From an uncultured Flavobacterium sp. (GTDB lineage: Bacteria > Bacteroidota > Bacteroidia > Flavobacteriales > Flavobacteriaceae), in NCBI RefSeq assembly GCF_951805225.1, contig NZ_OX638201.1:5208001-5272000 (forward strand): a stretch of 64,000 nt of DNA, in the 5' to 3' direction. The position numbers and the translations under genes are program-made. The notes under the pieces were generated by a model, which saw only the letters and a program-made list of their open reading frames with translations, was not told the origin of the DNA and did no database searches. Of the stretch, positions 34,811 to 44,622 are shown piece after piece; position 1 is the first letter of the stretch; each line of letters begins with the position of its first letter.

Positions 34811-36061
34811 ATGCTTGTTTATCTAAGATTATTAAAAGAAAGTTTAGGTTTTGCTATAAACGCTTTGCGAAATAATAAATTACGTACTTTATTGTCTTTG
34901 CTTGGCGTTACGATTGGTATCTTTTCAATTATTGCTGTTTTGGCGGCAGTTGATTCTTTAGACAGAAAAATTTCTAAAGATTTGAGTAGCTTAGATAAAA
35001 ATACGATTTATTTAATGAAATTTTGCTTTGGACCATCCGAAATTCCACAATGGAAAAGAGAACAGTTTCCAAATGTAAAATATGATGAATATATTGCTTT
35101 AAAAAACTCTCTTAATAATACAGACCAAGTAGGTTATCAGCTTTTTGTAAATCATGAAAGTTTAAAATACGATTCAAAAACGGTTGCCGATGTAAACATG
35201 ATTCCTTCTTCTTTTGAAATGGTTGATATTGACGGTTTGAGTTTTGAGAAAGGAAGATTTTACAATGAGTCCGAATCAAATTCTGGAGCTCCCGTAATTG
35301 TTTTAGGGCACGATATTGCTAATGGACTTTTTGGAGAAAGTAGCGATCCTATCGGAAAAAATATTCGTTTATACGGACAGCGTTTTACCGTTATTGGTGT
35401 AATGACAAAACAAGGAGCCGGTTTTTTTGGCGATAGTAATGATACTTCGGTTTATTTTCCGGCTAATTTTTTACGTCGAATGTATGGCGATAGCGATTCA
35501 ATGACGCCGGTAATTGTCTTAAAACCTGTAAAAGGTATCGATATGGAAGCTTATAAAGCAGAAGTTGCTCAGAAATTAAGAGCAATTCGCGGAATGAAAG
35601 CAGGAGAAATCGATAACTTTTTTGTGAATGTACTTTCTGGTTTTACTGACTTTATTGATGGTATTTTGGGAAGCTTAAGAATTGGCGGAATTATTATAAG
35701 CTTTTTTTCTTTCTTAGTTGGAGGTTTTGGAGTGGCCAATATTATGTTTGTATCTGTAAAAGAACGTACGAATTTAATAGGTATTCAAAAATCTTTAGGA
35801 GCAAAAAATCGATTTATATTATTTCAGTTTTTATTTGAAGCCATAATACTTTGTTTGATTGGCGGAATAATTGGTTTACTAATAGTTTGGTTGCTGTCTT
35901 TACTATTAACTAATTTGTTGGATTTTGAATTTGTTTTAAGTTTTTGGAATATAATAATTGGAGGAGGATTGTCTATGTTTGTTGGATTAATTTCGGGAAT
36001 CTTACCTGCTATTTCGGCCGCAAAATTAGATCCTGTTGAAGCTATTAGAAGCGGAATGTAA
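34811..36061 (+). CDS. MacB-like ABC transporter permease
   Basis: 416 aa. Four membrane helices: one near the start (LLSLLGVTIGIFSIIAVLAAV) and three at the end (IGGIIISFFSFLVGGFGVANIMFVSVKERTNLIGIQKSLGAKN ...). The large periplasmic MacB-type core domain is between them. The C-terminal FtsX-like domain has the typical KERTNLIGIQKSLGA segment. These permeases transmit force across the membrane for efflux or signalling. The ATPase partner is not encoded beside it. Confidence 0.9.
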   Translation: MLVYLRLLKESLGFAINALRNNKLRTLLSLLGVTIGIFSIIAVLAAVDSLDRKISKDLSSLDKNTIYLMKFCFGPSEIPQWKREQFPNVKYDEYIALKNSLNNTDQVGYQLFVNHESLKYDSKTVADVNMIPSSFEMVDIDGLSFEKGRFYNESESNSGAPVIVLGHDIANGLFGESSDPIGKNIRLYGQRFTVIGVMTKQGAGFFGDSNDTSVYFPANFLRRMYGDSDSMTPVIVLKPVKGIDMEAYKAEVAQKLRAIRGMKAGEIDNFFVNVLSGFTDFIDGILGSLRIGGIIISFFSFLVGGFGVANIMFVSVKERTNLIGIQKSLGAKNRFILFQFLFEAIILCLIGGIIGLLIVWLLSLLLTNLLDFEFVLSFWNIIIGGGLSMFVGLISGILPAISAAKLDPVEAIRSGM

Positions 36062-36158
36062 AAACAGGTTTCAAATAATAATTTTTTTACAACTTAGATT
36101 TTCATTTTGTTGTTGAATTTTGTCGTAATTTTAGTACCCTAATTAAAAATATGATAAT

Positions 36159-37205
36159 ATGATACCAGTGAAAGCTTATGCAGCCTACGATGCTGCAAAT
36201 CCGTTAAAACCCTACACGTTTGAAAGAAAGGAAGTTGGTGCTCATCAAGTTCAGATAGAAATTTTATATAGCGGCGTTTGCCATTCAGATATTCATACTG
36301 CAAAAGGAGAGTGGGGACCTGTAAATTATCCCTTAGTTCCCGGACACGAAATTGTTGGACGAATCGTTGCCGTTGGTAGCGAAGTATCCAAATTTAAAGT
36401 TGGAGAATTAGCAGGCGTTGGTTGCTTTGTCGATTCTTGCAGAGTATGCCCGAGTTGTCAGGCTGGAGAAGAGCAGTTTTGCGACGAAGGAATGACAGGA
36501 ACTTACAATAGCGTAGAAAGAGGAACAGATATCCCAACTCGTGGCGGATATTCTACTAGTATTATTGTTGACGAAAGTTATACACTTCATGTTTCAGAAA
36601 AACTTGATTTGCGTGGCGTAGCTCCTTTATTATGTGCGGGAATTACAACTTATTCTCCATTGCGTTATTTAAATGTTGGAAAAGGACATAAAGTTGGAGT
36701 TTTAGGACTTGGAGGTTTGGGACATATGGCGGTAAAATTTGCCGTTTCTTTTGGTGCCGAAGTTACGATGTTAAGCCATTCTCCATCTAAAGAAGCCGAT
36801 GCGAAAAAACTTGGAGCGCATCATTTTGCTTTGACTTCAAATCCTGGAACTATGGAATCTCTTGCTAATAGTTTTGATTTTATCTTAAATACAGTTTCGG
36901 CAAAACACGATCATAATGCTTATTTGAATTTATTAAAAACCAATGGAACAATGATTGTTGTTGGCGCTCCGCCAGCTCCCGCAGAAATTCCTGTTTTTAC
37001 TTTAATCATGAAAAGAAGAAGTATTATAGGAAGTTTGATTGGCGGAATCAAAGAAACTCAGGAAATGTTAGATTACTGTGCCGAACATAATATTACGTCA
37101 GATGTTGAAATAATCGATATGTCTTATATCAATGAAGCTTACGATCGTATGAATAAAAGCGATGTAAAATATCGTTTTGTAATTGATATGGCTTCTTTAA
37201 AATAG
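36159..37205 (+). CDS. Zinc-dependent NAD(P) alcohol dehydrogenase (cinnamyl/YahK type)
   Basis: 348 aa. Catalytic zinc ligands in GVCHSDIHTAKGEWG and GHEIVG. Structural zinc lobe with four Cys in DSCRVCPSCQAGEEQFC. Nucleotide-binding GVLGLGGLGHMAVKFA. The overall match is to the YahK/cinnamyl alcohol dehydrogenase group, which reduces a wide range of aldehydes with NADPH. Stands alone; a terminator lies at 37285. Confidence 0.93.
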   Translation: MIPVKAYAAYDAANPLKPYTFERKEVGAHQVQIEILYSGVCHSDIHTAKGEWGPVNYPLVPGHEIVGRIVAVGSEVSKFKVGELAGVGCFVDSCRVCPSCQAGEEQFCDEGMTGTYNSVERGTDIPTRGGYSTSIIVDESYTLHVSEKLDLRGVAPLLCAGITTYSPLRYLNVGKGHKVGVLGLGGLGHMAVKFAVSFGAEVTMLSHSPSKEADAKKLGAHHFALTSNPGTMESLANSFDFILNTVSAKHDHNAYLNLLKTNGTMIVVGAPPAPAEIPVFTLIMKRRSIIGSLIGGIKETQEMLDYCAEHNITSDVEIIDMSYINEAYDRMNKSDVKYRFVIDMASLK

Positions 37206-37284
37206 GTTCAAAGTTACAGAGTTGCAAAGGTTCAGAGGTTTTCTTGTTTTGGATAAATGCTTTGAATTTTTTAGAAATAAATAT

Positions 37285-37315
37285 AAAACCGAAGAATCTT
37301 TCTTCGGTTTTTTTG
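37285..37315 (+). terminator. Terminator after the alcohol dehydrogenase
   Basis: AAAACCGAAGAA / TTCTTCGGTTTT make a 12-bp stem with a 3-nt loop, followed by T. Located 80 bp after the stop. Confidence 0.8.
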
Positions 37316-37492
37316 TGCTTGATTGTTTAGTGTTGAAAATAAAACAGTTAGAGATTTGAGAATTATAAAAGTAAAGTGAGATTTTTTGAAGAATCGCAAA
37401 ACATATTTTTCTTGTAATATTTTACTGTAAATGCTTTGAGCTCAAAATAATTAAATAAATTTGGTAGATAGACAATTTAAATTACTGAATAA

Positions 37493-38380
37493 ATGAGCTT
37501 TATATTAAAACCTGTCGATGTTGTTGAGTCTATTTCCAGAGAAGATTTTAAAAAGAAATATTTAGATAAAAAGAAACCTTTAATTATAAAAGGGTTGACA
37601 AAAGATTGGCCTGCAAGAGAAAAATGGACAACAGATTATTTTAAGGAAATTGCGGGAGATATTGAGGTAAAACTAGTGGATAATTCCAAAGCCGATCCCA
37701 AGAAAGTAATCAATGCCTCGATTGCAAGTATGAAATTTGGAGAATATCTTGATTTAATAAAAAGAGAGCCAACACAATTGCGTATTTTTTTCTTCAATCT
37801 ATTCAAACATAAACCTGAATTGGTTAATGATGTAAAAGTTCCAAAAGAATTAATGGGCGGTTTTATAGAAAGTATGCCAGCAATGTTTTTTGGAGGTTCG
37901 CATGCTTTTACCTTTTTGCATTATGACATCGATTTGCCGCATCTTTTTCACACTCATTTTGGAGGGAGAAAACATATTATTCTTTTTGATTATAAATGGA
38001 AAAAAAGACTTTACTGCGTTCCAAATACAACTTATGCATTAGAAGATTATGATGTTTCTAATCCCGATTTTGAAAAATTTCCCGCTCTAAAAGGTGTCGA
38101 AGGTTATGAAGTTTTCCTTGAACACGGAGATACATTATTTATGCCAACCGGAATGTGGCATTGGATGCGATATATTGATGGTTCTTTTTCGCTCAGTCTT
38201 CGGGCGTGGGATAAATCAATAACCCGAAAAATGGCAAGTGTTTGGAGCTTGTTCATGCATGGCGCAGTCGATAGCGCTGTAAAAATCGTTTTTAGAGAAC
38301 GTTATGCAATATGGCGCGAGAAACTAGCTTTTAAAATTGCCGAAAGAGAATTAAAAAAGGATTTGAAAAAGGCAGGGTAA
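37493..38380 (+). CDS. Cupin-like (JmjC-type) domain protein
   Basis: 295 aa. Cupin_8/JmjC-like fold. The N-terminal substrate segment (KKPLIIKGLTKDWPAREKW) and the iron-binding HxD in FLHYDIDLPHLFH plus a distal His in MPTGMWHWMRYIDGSFSLSLR are visible. Such proteins are Fe(II)/2-oxoglutarate oxygenases that often hydroxylate proteins. The target is unknown. Stands alone. Confidence 0.85.
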   Translation: MSFILKPVDVVESISREDFKKKYLDKKKPLIIKGLTKDWPAREKWTTDYFKEIAGDIEVKLVDNSKADPKKVINASIASMKFGEYLDLIKREPTQLRIFFFNLFKHKPELVNDVKVPKELMGGFIESMPAMFFGGSHAFTFLHYDIDLPHLFHTHFGGRKHIILFDYKWKKRLYCVPNTTYALEDYDVSNPDFEKFPALKGVEGYEVFLEHGDTLFMPTGMWHWMRYIDGSFSLSLRAWDKSITRKMASVWSLFMHGAVDSAVKIVFRERYAIWREKLAFKIAERELKKDLKKAG

Positions 38381-38390
38381 TTCAGAATTA

Positions 38391-38515
38391 AGATTGAAAT
38401 CACAAGTCAAAGAAATATTCCGTAGGAATTAGTGGTTGGTAGCAACGGAATTTATTCCGTTGAAAAAATGGAAATAGATTTTAGAAGTTCCGTAGCAACG
38501 ATACAAATTTTGTTT
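38391..38515. repeat. Candidate intergenic palindromic repeat (REP-like)
   Basis: Contains the 20-nt palindrome CAACGGAATTTATTCCGTTG at 38443-38462, flanked by TTCCGTAGGAATT and TTCCGTAGCAACG. The repeated TTCCGTAG/CAACGGAA units suggest a dispersed palindromic element. Copy number in the genome cannot be seen here. Confidence 0.45.
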
Positions 38516-39126
38516 TAATGATCCAATTTTGGTTTTATAAAAGGAAGTTGTATTCTGTTTTGATCCCATTTAATATCTTCAGAATAATATGAGGTATCTT
38601 TTTTCTTGTATTTAAGAACTGTATCTTCTTCTTGCGTTGTTCTTCTAATTAAGTATGTATCTATTTTGTTTTTATTTATAAAATTTAAAAAAGAGGTATT
38701 TTTGATAGTATCAGATTGGGATGCAATTGTTAAAACTCGTCTGCCACTTTCTTTATTAAGTATGTTTTCAGAAAGAAAGTCATTTAAGCTTTTCTCTGGT
38801 ATTCGAACAATATCTTTTGGTTTTAAATCTAAAAAATGGGGGAGTGTGTCACTTTTGGAATGATTACCACAAATTCTCATGAAATAGTCTTTTTGATAAA
38901 AATAAAAGGCTCCTTTTTTATCGATAATAAGTTGGCATTCACTGTAAAAACCTCTGTTTGGTATTACAACTAGATTACTATTACTATTTGCTACCGAATC
39001 ACTATATTTTTGAAGTTTTTTGTCTTCATACGAAATAATATAAGTATCAGTTTTATCGTGGCTTTCTTTTTTGGAACAATTCAAGATCAAAAAACAAAGT
39101 ATTAAACCCGTTAATATTTTTTTCAT
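38515..39126 (-). CDS. Small lipoprotein of unknown function
   Basis: 203 aa from ATG at 39126; the longer frame adds 13 residues before a clear lipoprotein signal (MKKILTGLILCFLILNCSKK, Cys at about 17). No known domain. The mature part is Lys/Ser/Asp-rich and may be beta-rich (YSECQLIIDKKGAFYFYQKDYFMRIC). It lies between the cupin-like gene and accD. Confidence 0.75.
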   Translation of the reverse strand: MKKILTGLILCFLILNCSKKESHDKTDTYIISYEDKKLQKYSDSVANSNSNLVVIPNRGFYSECQLIIDKKGAFYFYQKDYFMRICGNHSKSDTLPHFLDLKPKDIVRIPEKSLNDFLSENILNKESGRRVLTIASQSDTIKNTSFLNFINKNKIDTYLIRRTTQEEDTVLKYKKKDTSYYSEDIKWDQNRIQLPFIKPKLDH

Positions 39127-39208
39127 AAAAGATAGATTTAAAATAAAGATATAAAAAAATCCCATCGGCCGAAGCGAATGGGATTTTATATGTTAAGAAG
39201 TCCGAAAA

Positions 39209-40063
39209 CTATCTAATTGTATTATTTTGAATCAAATCGATGTACAAATTAATTTTGTCTTTCAATTCTTTTCTAGGCGTGATAAAGTCTAGGAAACCAT
39301 GCTCTAAAAGAAATTCAGCAGTTTGAAAACCTTCTGGTAAATCTTTTCCTGTAGTATCGCGAACAACACGAGGACCAGCAAAACCAATCAAAGCTCCAGG
39401 CTCAGAAATATTAATATCTCCTAACATAGCATATGATGCAGTTGTTCCTCCGGTAGTTGGATCAGTACAAAGCGAAATATAAGGTAATTTTGCTTCGGCC
39501 AATTGAGCCAATTTTACAGATGTTTTTGCTAATTGCATTAAAGAATAAGCAGCTTCCATCATACGAGCTCCACCGGATTTAGAAATCATTACAAAAGGCA
39601 ATTTGTTTTTGATCGCGTGATCAATACCTCTGGCAATTTTTTCTCCAACAACAGCTCCCATAGATCCACCAATAAAGGCAAAATCCATACAGCAAATTAC
39701 AAGTTCTTTTCCTTTAGATTTTCCCACTCCTGTACGCACAGCGTCTTTCAGGTGAGTTTTCTCCATTACATCTTTCAATCTGTCAGCATATTTTTTTGTA
39801 TCAACAAAATGCAGCGGATCTTTTGATGTCATGTTTTTATCTAATTCAACAAAATCATTATTGTCGAACAAAATTTCAAAATAGGTTGCGCTTCCAATTC
39901 TAACGTGGAAATCATCTTCAGGACTAACAAATAAGTTTCTGGCTAATTCGTCAGCGTCAATAATTTTTCCAGTAGGAGATTTGTACCACAATCCTTTCGG
40001 AACGTCCATCTTATCTTCAGTAGCAGTCGTAATCCCTTTTTCCTGTCTTTTAAACCAAGCCAT
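39209..40063 (-). CDS. accD: Acetyl-CoA carboxylase carboxyltransferase subunit beta, zinc ribbon lost
   Basis: 284 aa. Carboxyltransferase core is clear (CCMDFAFIGGSMGAVVGEKIARGIDHAIKNKLPFVMISKSGGARMMEA; SLCTDPTTGGTTASYAMLGDINISEPGALIGFAGPRVV). It forms the beta half of the malonyl-CoA-making complex. In most bacteria the N-terminus holds a four-Cys zinc ribbon. Here the matching region (GLWYKSPTGKIIDADELARNLFVSPEDDFHVRIG, split at residues 25-60) has no Cys at all. It follows fbaA after 82 bp containing a hairpin. Confidence 0.96.
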   Translation of the reverse strand: MAWFKRQEKGITTATEDKMDVPKGLWYKSPTGKIIDADELARNLFVSPEDDFHVRIGSATYFEILFDNNDFVELDKNMTSKDPLHFVDTKKYADRLKDVMEKTHLKDAVRTGVGKSKGKELVICCMDFAFIGGSMGAVVGEKIARGIDHAIKNKLPFVMISKSGGARMMEAAYSLMQLAKTSVKLAQLAEAKLPYISLCTDPTTGGTTASYAMLGDINISEPGALIGFAGPRVVRDTTGKDLPEGFQTAEFLLEHGFLDFITPRKELKDKINLYIDLIQNNTIR

Positions 40064-40084
40064 ATTGAATGTTTTTTTTTGTTT

Positions 40085-40134
40085 TAAGTTTCAAGTTTCA
40101 AGTTGGAAAACATGAAACTTGAAACCTGAAACTT
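40085..40134. terminator. Hairpin between fbaA and accD
   Basis: An imperfect long inverted repeat built from AAGTTTCAAGTTTCAAGTT and AACTTGAAACCTGAAACTT. It sits just after the fbaA stop and before accD. It could be a terminator, or one of the low-complexity palindromes common in Flavobacterium genomes. Confidence 0.45.
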
Positions 40135-40145
40135 TCAACTTTTTA

Positions 40146-41213
40146 TTATAATGTATTTACGTTATTCAAGTCTGCAAAAGCTTGCTCAAGTCTTGTGTTG
40201 AATGTCACTTCGCTTTCACGTACCCATCTTCTTGGGTCATAATATTTTTTGTTAGGAACATCAGCACCTTCTGGGTTACCAATTTGAGATTTTAAATAGT
40301 CAATGTTTTTAACCATATAATCACGAATTCCTTCAGTATATGCAAATTGTAAATCTGTATCAATGTTCATTTTGATAACTCCGTAGCTAATACCTTCTCT
40401 GATTTCTTCAAGTGTAGAACCTGAACCTCCGTGGAAAACGAAATCTACCGGGTTATGTCCAGTGTTGAATTTGTTTTGTACGTAATCTTGAGAATTTTTT
40501 AAGATTTTTGGAGTTAATTTTACGTTTCCTGGTTTGTAAACACCGTGAACGTTTCCAAAAGCAGCTGCAATTGTAAATTTAGGGCTTATTTTAGATAATT
40601 CTTCATAAGCATAAGCTACTTCTTCTGGTTGAGTGTATAATTTTGAGCTATCAACATCAGAGTTGTCAACACCATCTTCTTCACCACCTGTAATACCAAG
40701 TTCGATTTCTAATGTCATTCCCATTTTGCTCATTCTAGCCAAATATTCTTTACAGATCTCGATGTTTTCTTCGATTGGCTCCTCAGATAAATCGATCATA
40801 TGAGAACTGAATAATGGTTTTCCTGTTTCTGCAAAATGTTTTTCAGAAGCATCTAATAAACCATCAATCCAAGGTAATAATTTTTTTGCACAGTGGTCAG
40901 TGTGTAGAATTACAGTTGCACCGTAAGCTTCTGCCAAAGTATGAATGTGTTTTGCTCCAGCGATTCCACCAGCGATAGCTGATTTTTCACCTGCATTTGA
41001 TAATCCTTTTCCAGCGTTAAATTGTGCTCCTCCGTTTGAAAATTGAATAATAACTGGCGCGTTTAGTTTTGCTGCAGTTTCAAGAACTCCATTGATTGTG
41101 CTTGACCCAGTAACGTTTACTGCTGGTAAAGCAAAACCTTTTTCTTTCGCATAATTAAAAATCTCCTGAACCTGATCTCCTGTAGCTACTCCTGGTTTAA
41201 TATTGTGTGCCAT
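40146..41213 (-). CDS. fbaA: Fructose-bisphosphate aldolase, class II
   Basis: 355 aa, normal for the FbaA group. Zinc and active-site motifs: ILHTDHCAKKLLPWIDGLL (HxDH), EIELGITGGEEDGVD, FGNVHGVYKPGNVKLTP, VFHGGSGSTLEEI. It splits fructose-1,6-bisphosphate to DHAP and glyceraldehyde-3-phosphate. Encoded after tamL with a 60-bp gap. Confidence 0.97.
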   Translation of the reverse strand: MAHNIKPGVATGDQVQEIFNYAKEKGFALPAVNVTGSSTINGVLETAAKLNAPVIIQFSNGGAQFNAGKGLSNAGEKSAIAGGIAGAKHIHTLAEAYGATVILHTDHCAKKLLPWIDGLLDASEKHFAETGKPLFSSHMIDLSEEPIEENIEICKEYLARMSKMGMTLEIELGITGGEEDGVDNSDVDSSKLYTQPEEVAYAYEELSKISPKFTIAAAFGNVHGVYKPGNVKLTPKILKNSQDYVQNKFNTGHNPVDFVFHGGSGSTLEEIREGISYGVIKMNIDTDLQFAYTEGIRDYMVKNIDYLKSQIGNPEGADVPNKKYYDPRRWVRESEVTFNTRLEQAFADLNNVNTL

Positions 41214-41273
41214 TGTAATTTTTTTTATAGTTGTTTTTAGTTTTTAGGTTGCAAAAATAAGAATTAATTAGCA

Positions 41274-43847
41274 TTAGAAAGGATAATTTATTCCAAAATT
41301 TAAAACAGAGTGCCCAAAATTGTATTCTTTAAACCAACGATCTCCCTCCGGATGTGCTGGATTATAGGTCTTAAAGCCCAAATCTAATCGAATTACAAAA
41401 AAGCTTAAATCGTATCGTAAACCGAATCCTGTTCCCAATGCAATTTCAGCTAAATCGTTTACGCTGTCGAATTTTGCCTTCTCATCAATCACATTATCGA
41501 GTACATTCCAGATATTTCCGGCATCTGCAAAGACAGCTCCTTTAACATCACCAAAAATTTTAAATCGAAGTTCAGCACTCATCGCAATTTTCATATTTGC
41601 CTCGTTAAAATCATTAACAGCATTCGTACTTCCAGGACCTAATGCATAAGGTTGCCATGCGCGGTTGTCATTTGAACCTCCGGAATAATAACTTCGTGAA
41701 AACGGAATATAATTTGAATTTCCAAAAGGAATAGCAATTCCAAAAAAGGTTCGAACCGCTAATACTTTTTCTTTACCAAAATCCCAGTGTTTGATATAAT
41801 CAAATTCAGTTTTTATGTATTCTGAATATTCTAAGTTGAATATTTCGTAATTACCATTTGCATTTTTAGGCAAGTTTCCAATACTTGAAATAGCCGATAA
41901 TAAAGTTCCTGCAGATTCTATTTTTGTTTTAAATTGATAGAAAGTATTATCAGCAAGATCTTTTTTGGTGGTTTTAGTAAACGTATAACTTGTTGCCAGA
42001 ATAAAGTCATTTTCGGTCAAACGAATTCTTCTTTCTTCAATACTTTCAACATCTTTATATTGAGGATCTCCCGGTCTCAATGTGGTTTGATTGGTTAGTA
42101 CTTCCTTAGTAAAACCAGTAGTTCCTTGAGGAATAGTAAGGTTTTTATTGTCTTGCTCTGCCGGATCTTGCCCCCAGTTTAAAGGATCGGTATTGTAATC
42201 TTTACCAATATTATTTAATTCATTATAGGAAGAAGTATAAACATTAAAATAATTACCCGGATTTAAGTTTCGTACAAATTGGGCGTTTAATAATTCCAGT
42301 TTTGCGGTATTGTTTCTTTTTGGAGACCAATTGTAGGCTATTCCGCCTGTGAAATTTTCTTTATCCAAACCAATATTTCTCTGTTTAGAAAAACCTGCAG
42401 AAACACTTGTGGAAGGAATCATCCTTTTCGGAATAATTTTCTCGGTTCCAAAAGGCATAAGTATTCTAGGGAAATTCAGTTTTAAATCAACACCATATTC
42501 CGAAACATTAAAAAAGTTATTATTCGGATTCGCCATATCCTTAGACGAACCGATGTTTAAACGTGTCGAAATTTCCAGTGTTTCAGCTCTGTTAAATACA
42601 TTTCGAATAGTTTCAGAAATACTCGCTCCAATACCAAAATCCTGAATATTAGAATGTGTTACGTCAAAAGTAGCACCAAAACTATATTTTTTTCTTGGAG
42701 TCAAATAAACATTCGCAATTAAGGATTGTGCTGTTGAATCACGTTTGTCGACTTCATATTGAATCGAAGGATAATTAAAGATCTTTAAGTTGTTTAAATA
42801 TCTTGACGAAAGAGTTGTTCTCGTGTCAGAGAAAGTGCTTCCTTTATTGATAAAAACAGCATCTGTAATAGCACGCGGTTTGTACTTTAATTTTTTATAA
42901 CTGTATAAATTGAAATTATTATAAGTTGTACTATCTGTGATTTTGGTTTTTGCATTTGCAGGAGAATAATCAGTGTAAATATTGACGTCACTAATTTTGT
43001 ACAACTTAAACGGTTCTGTTCTGCTTGAATCTCTTTCCTGAATATTGTTGTTGTTGACAATTAAAGTTACATCGGCTTTGTTCTTTTTACCAATAGTATC
43101 AATATCAAAAGTAACATAAGTAGGTTGGAAATAATAAGCACCGTGATTTCTAAAATAAGTAGTTATACGATTTTTTTCTTCCTCAAAATCAGAAGTTTTA
43201 TATTGATTTCCGGATTTTAAGAATGATGGCTCATTGTTAGTTTTGTATAATGAGTCCAATGCAGGAGTCATTATATTAGTTTTGATAGTATCAAGAATGT
43301 ACGCTGGACCTGTAGTGATATTGTAGTTTATTTTAGCCTTTTTTCGTGCAACACTATCTATAGTATAATCTGTAGCAACATTAAAAAAACCATTGTTGAA
43401 ATAATAAAATTTCAAACGCAATAAAGACTTTTTTGTCTTTGCAGTATCAATAATAACTGGAGCTTCACCAGTACTTTTCAAGAATTCATGAATACCTTTG
43501 TAGAAAAAAGATTGTCCAAGGCGATCTACTTGTTTTGCAGATAATAATTTGGCTTGACGTTCGTAAAGACCCGGATTATTTTTGAATTTGGCTTTATAAG
43601 TAGAATCTGGATTTAAGTTGGCTAAATTGTATAAGTTAAGACGTAATTTAAAACCCAGCAAAGTACCATTTGGTTTTTGATACATTTGATTTGCGGCAGT
43701 TTCATCATTTGTAGACTTACCATTTACAAGAATATTATTTTTTACAAGAAGGTTTTTTCCATCGGGAACTCTTTTTACGGCATTACAAGCGCAAATAAAT
43801 ATTGCTATTAGGATAAATGCTATTATTTTTGTGGAATTCTTTTTCAA
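41274..43847 (-). CDS. tamL: BamA/TamA-family outer-membrane lipoprotein TamL
   Basis: 857 aa. Lipoprotein signal with Cys near residue 21 (IFICACNAVKRVPDG). POTRA-like domains (about 100-400) are followed by a 16-strand type barrel (last 430 residues) with final Phe (LNFGINYPF). TamL is the lipidated TamA homologue of Bacteroidota, and works with TamB in outer-membrane protein assembly. tamB is not adjacent. Divergent from the methyltransferase gene, with 37 bp between the starts. Confidence 0.9.
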   Translation of the reverse strand: MKKNSTKIIAFILIAIFICACNAVKRVPDGKNLLVKNNILVNGKSTNDETAANQMYQKPNGTLLGFKLRLNLYNLANLNPDSTYKAKFKNNPGLYERQAKLLSAKQVDRLGQSFFYKGIHEFLKSTGEAPVIIDTAKTKKSLLRLKFYYFNNGFFNVATDYTIDSVARKKAKINYNITTGPAYILDTIKTNIMTPALDSLYKTNNEPSFLKSGNQYKTSDFEEEKNRITTYFRNHGAYYFQPTYVTFDIDTIGKKNKADVTLIVNNNNIQERDSSRTEPFKLYKISDVNIYTDYSPANAKTKITDSTTYNNFNLYSYKKLKYKPRAITDAVFINKGSTFSDTRTTLSSRYLNNLKIFNYPSIQYEVDKRDSTAQSLIANVYLTPRKKYSFGATFDVTHSNIQDFGIGASISETIRNVFNRAETLEISTRLNIGSSKDMANPNNNFFNVSEYGVDLKLNFPRILMPFGTEKIIPKRMIPSTSVSAGFSKQRNIGLDKENFTGGIAYNWSPKRNNTAKLELLNAQFVRNLNPGNYFNVYTSSYNELNNIGKDYNTDPLNWGQDPAEQDNKNLTIPQGTTGFTKEVLTNQTTLRPGDPQYKDVESIEERRIRLTENDFILATSYTFTKTTKKDLADNTFYQFKTKIESAGTLLSAISSIGNLPKNANGNYEIFNLEYSEYIKTEFDYIKHWDFGKEKVLAVRTFFGIAIPFGNSNYIPFSRSYYSGGSNDNRAWQPYALGPGSTNAVNDFNEANMKIAMSAELRFKIFGDVKGAVFADAGNIWNVLDNVIDEKAKFDSVNDLAEIALGTGFGLRYDLSFFVIRLDLGFKTYNPAHPEGDRWFKEYNFGHSVLNFGINYPF

Positions 43848-43884
43848 GTGTTCTTAAATATTTAATTCAAAAGTACATTATTTT

Positions 43885-44613
43885 ATGGTTAGTAAAAACC
43901 AAATAAAACTTATCTCAAGTTTACATCAAAAAAAGCAACGTTTTGCAAATCAATTATTTTTCGCCGAAGGAGTAAAAGTAATTCAAGAATTGTTGCAATC
44001 CAATTTTGAATTAGAGCATTTATATACCACTCTAAACGATTTTGAAGCAGTTCAATCTTCAAAACGTACCCTTATAAATGAGCAAGAACTTAAAAAAATA
44101 AGCGCTCTAACAACTCCAAATTCTTGTTTAGCAGTCTTCAAAATTCCTGCCGAAAATAAAATAATTGATTCAGGTTTGATTATAGCTTTAGATGACATTC
44201 GTGATCCCGGAAATTTAGGAACGATTTTACGTCTTTGCGATTGGTTTGGGATTAAGCAGATTGTTTGTTCAAAAGAAACAGTTGATATCTATAATCCAAA
44301 AGTTGTACAAGCTACAATGGGTTCTATTGCCAGAGTAAACGTAAATTATGTTAATCTAGAAACTTTTATCAATCAGACAAATCTGCCGGTTTTTGGTACA
44401 TTTATGGACGGAGATAATATTTATCAATCAAATTTACCTCAAAACGGAATTATTGTTATGGGTAATGAAGCCAACGGTATTTCGGCAGAGATTGAAAAAA
44501 TAGTTACAAGCCGTCTCACAATTCCCAGATTTGGTGAGCTTCAAAAAACCGAAAGTTTAAATGTAGCAACCGCAACGGCAATTATCCTTAGTGAGTTTAA
44601 ACGAAACAGTTAG
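43885..44613 (+). CDS. TrmH/SpoU-family RNA 2'-O-methyltransferase
   Basis: 242 aa. A short N-terminal L30e-like substrate domain (about 1-90, QRFANQLFFAEGVKVIQELL) is followed by the SpoU knot domain with its three motifs: DPGNLGTILRLCDWFG, IVMGNEANGIS and ESLNVATATAIILSEF. It transfers a methyl group from SAM to a ribose in rRNA or tRNA. Probably an RlmB-like 23S enzyme; exact target cannot be decided. Confidence 0.92.
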   Translation: MVSKNQIKLISSLHQKKQRFANQLFFAEGVKVIQELLQSNFELEHLYTTLNDFEAVQSSKRTLINEQELKKISALTTPNSCLAVFKIPAENKIIDSGLIIALDDIRDPGNLGTILRLCDWFGIKQIVCSKETVDIYNPKVVQATMGSIARVNVNYVNLETFINQTNLPVFGTFMDGDNIYQSNLPQNGIIVMGNEANGISAEIEKIVTSRLTIPRFGELQKTESLNVATATAIILSEFKRNS

Positions 44614-44622
44614 GTTTTTGTT

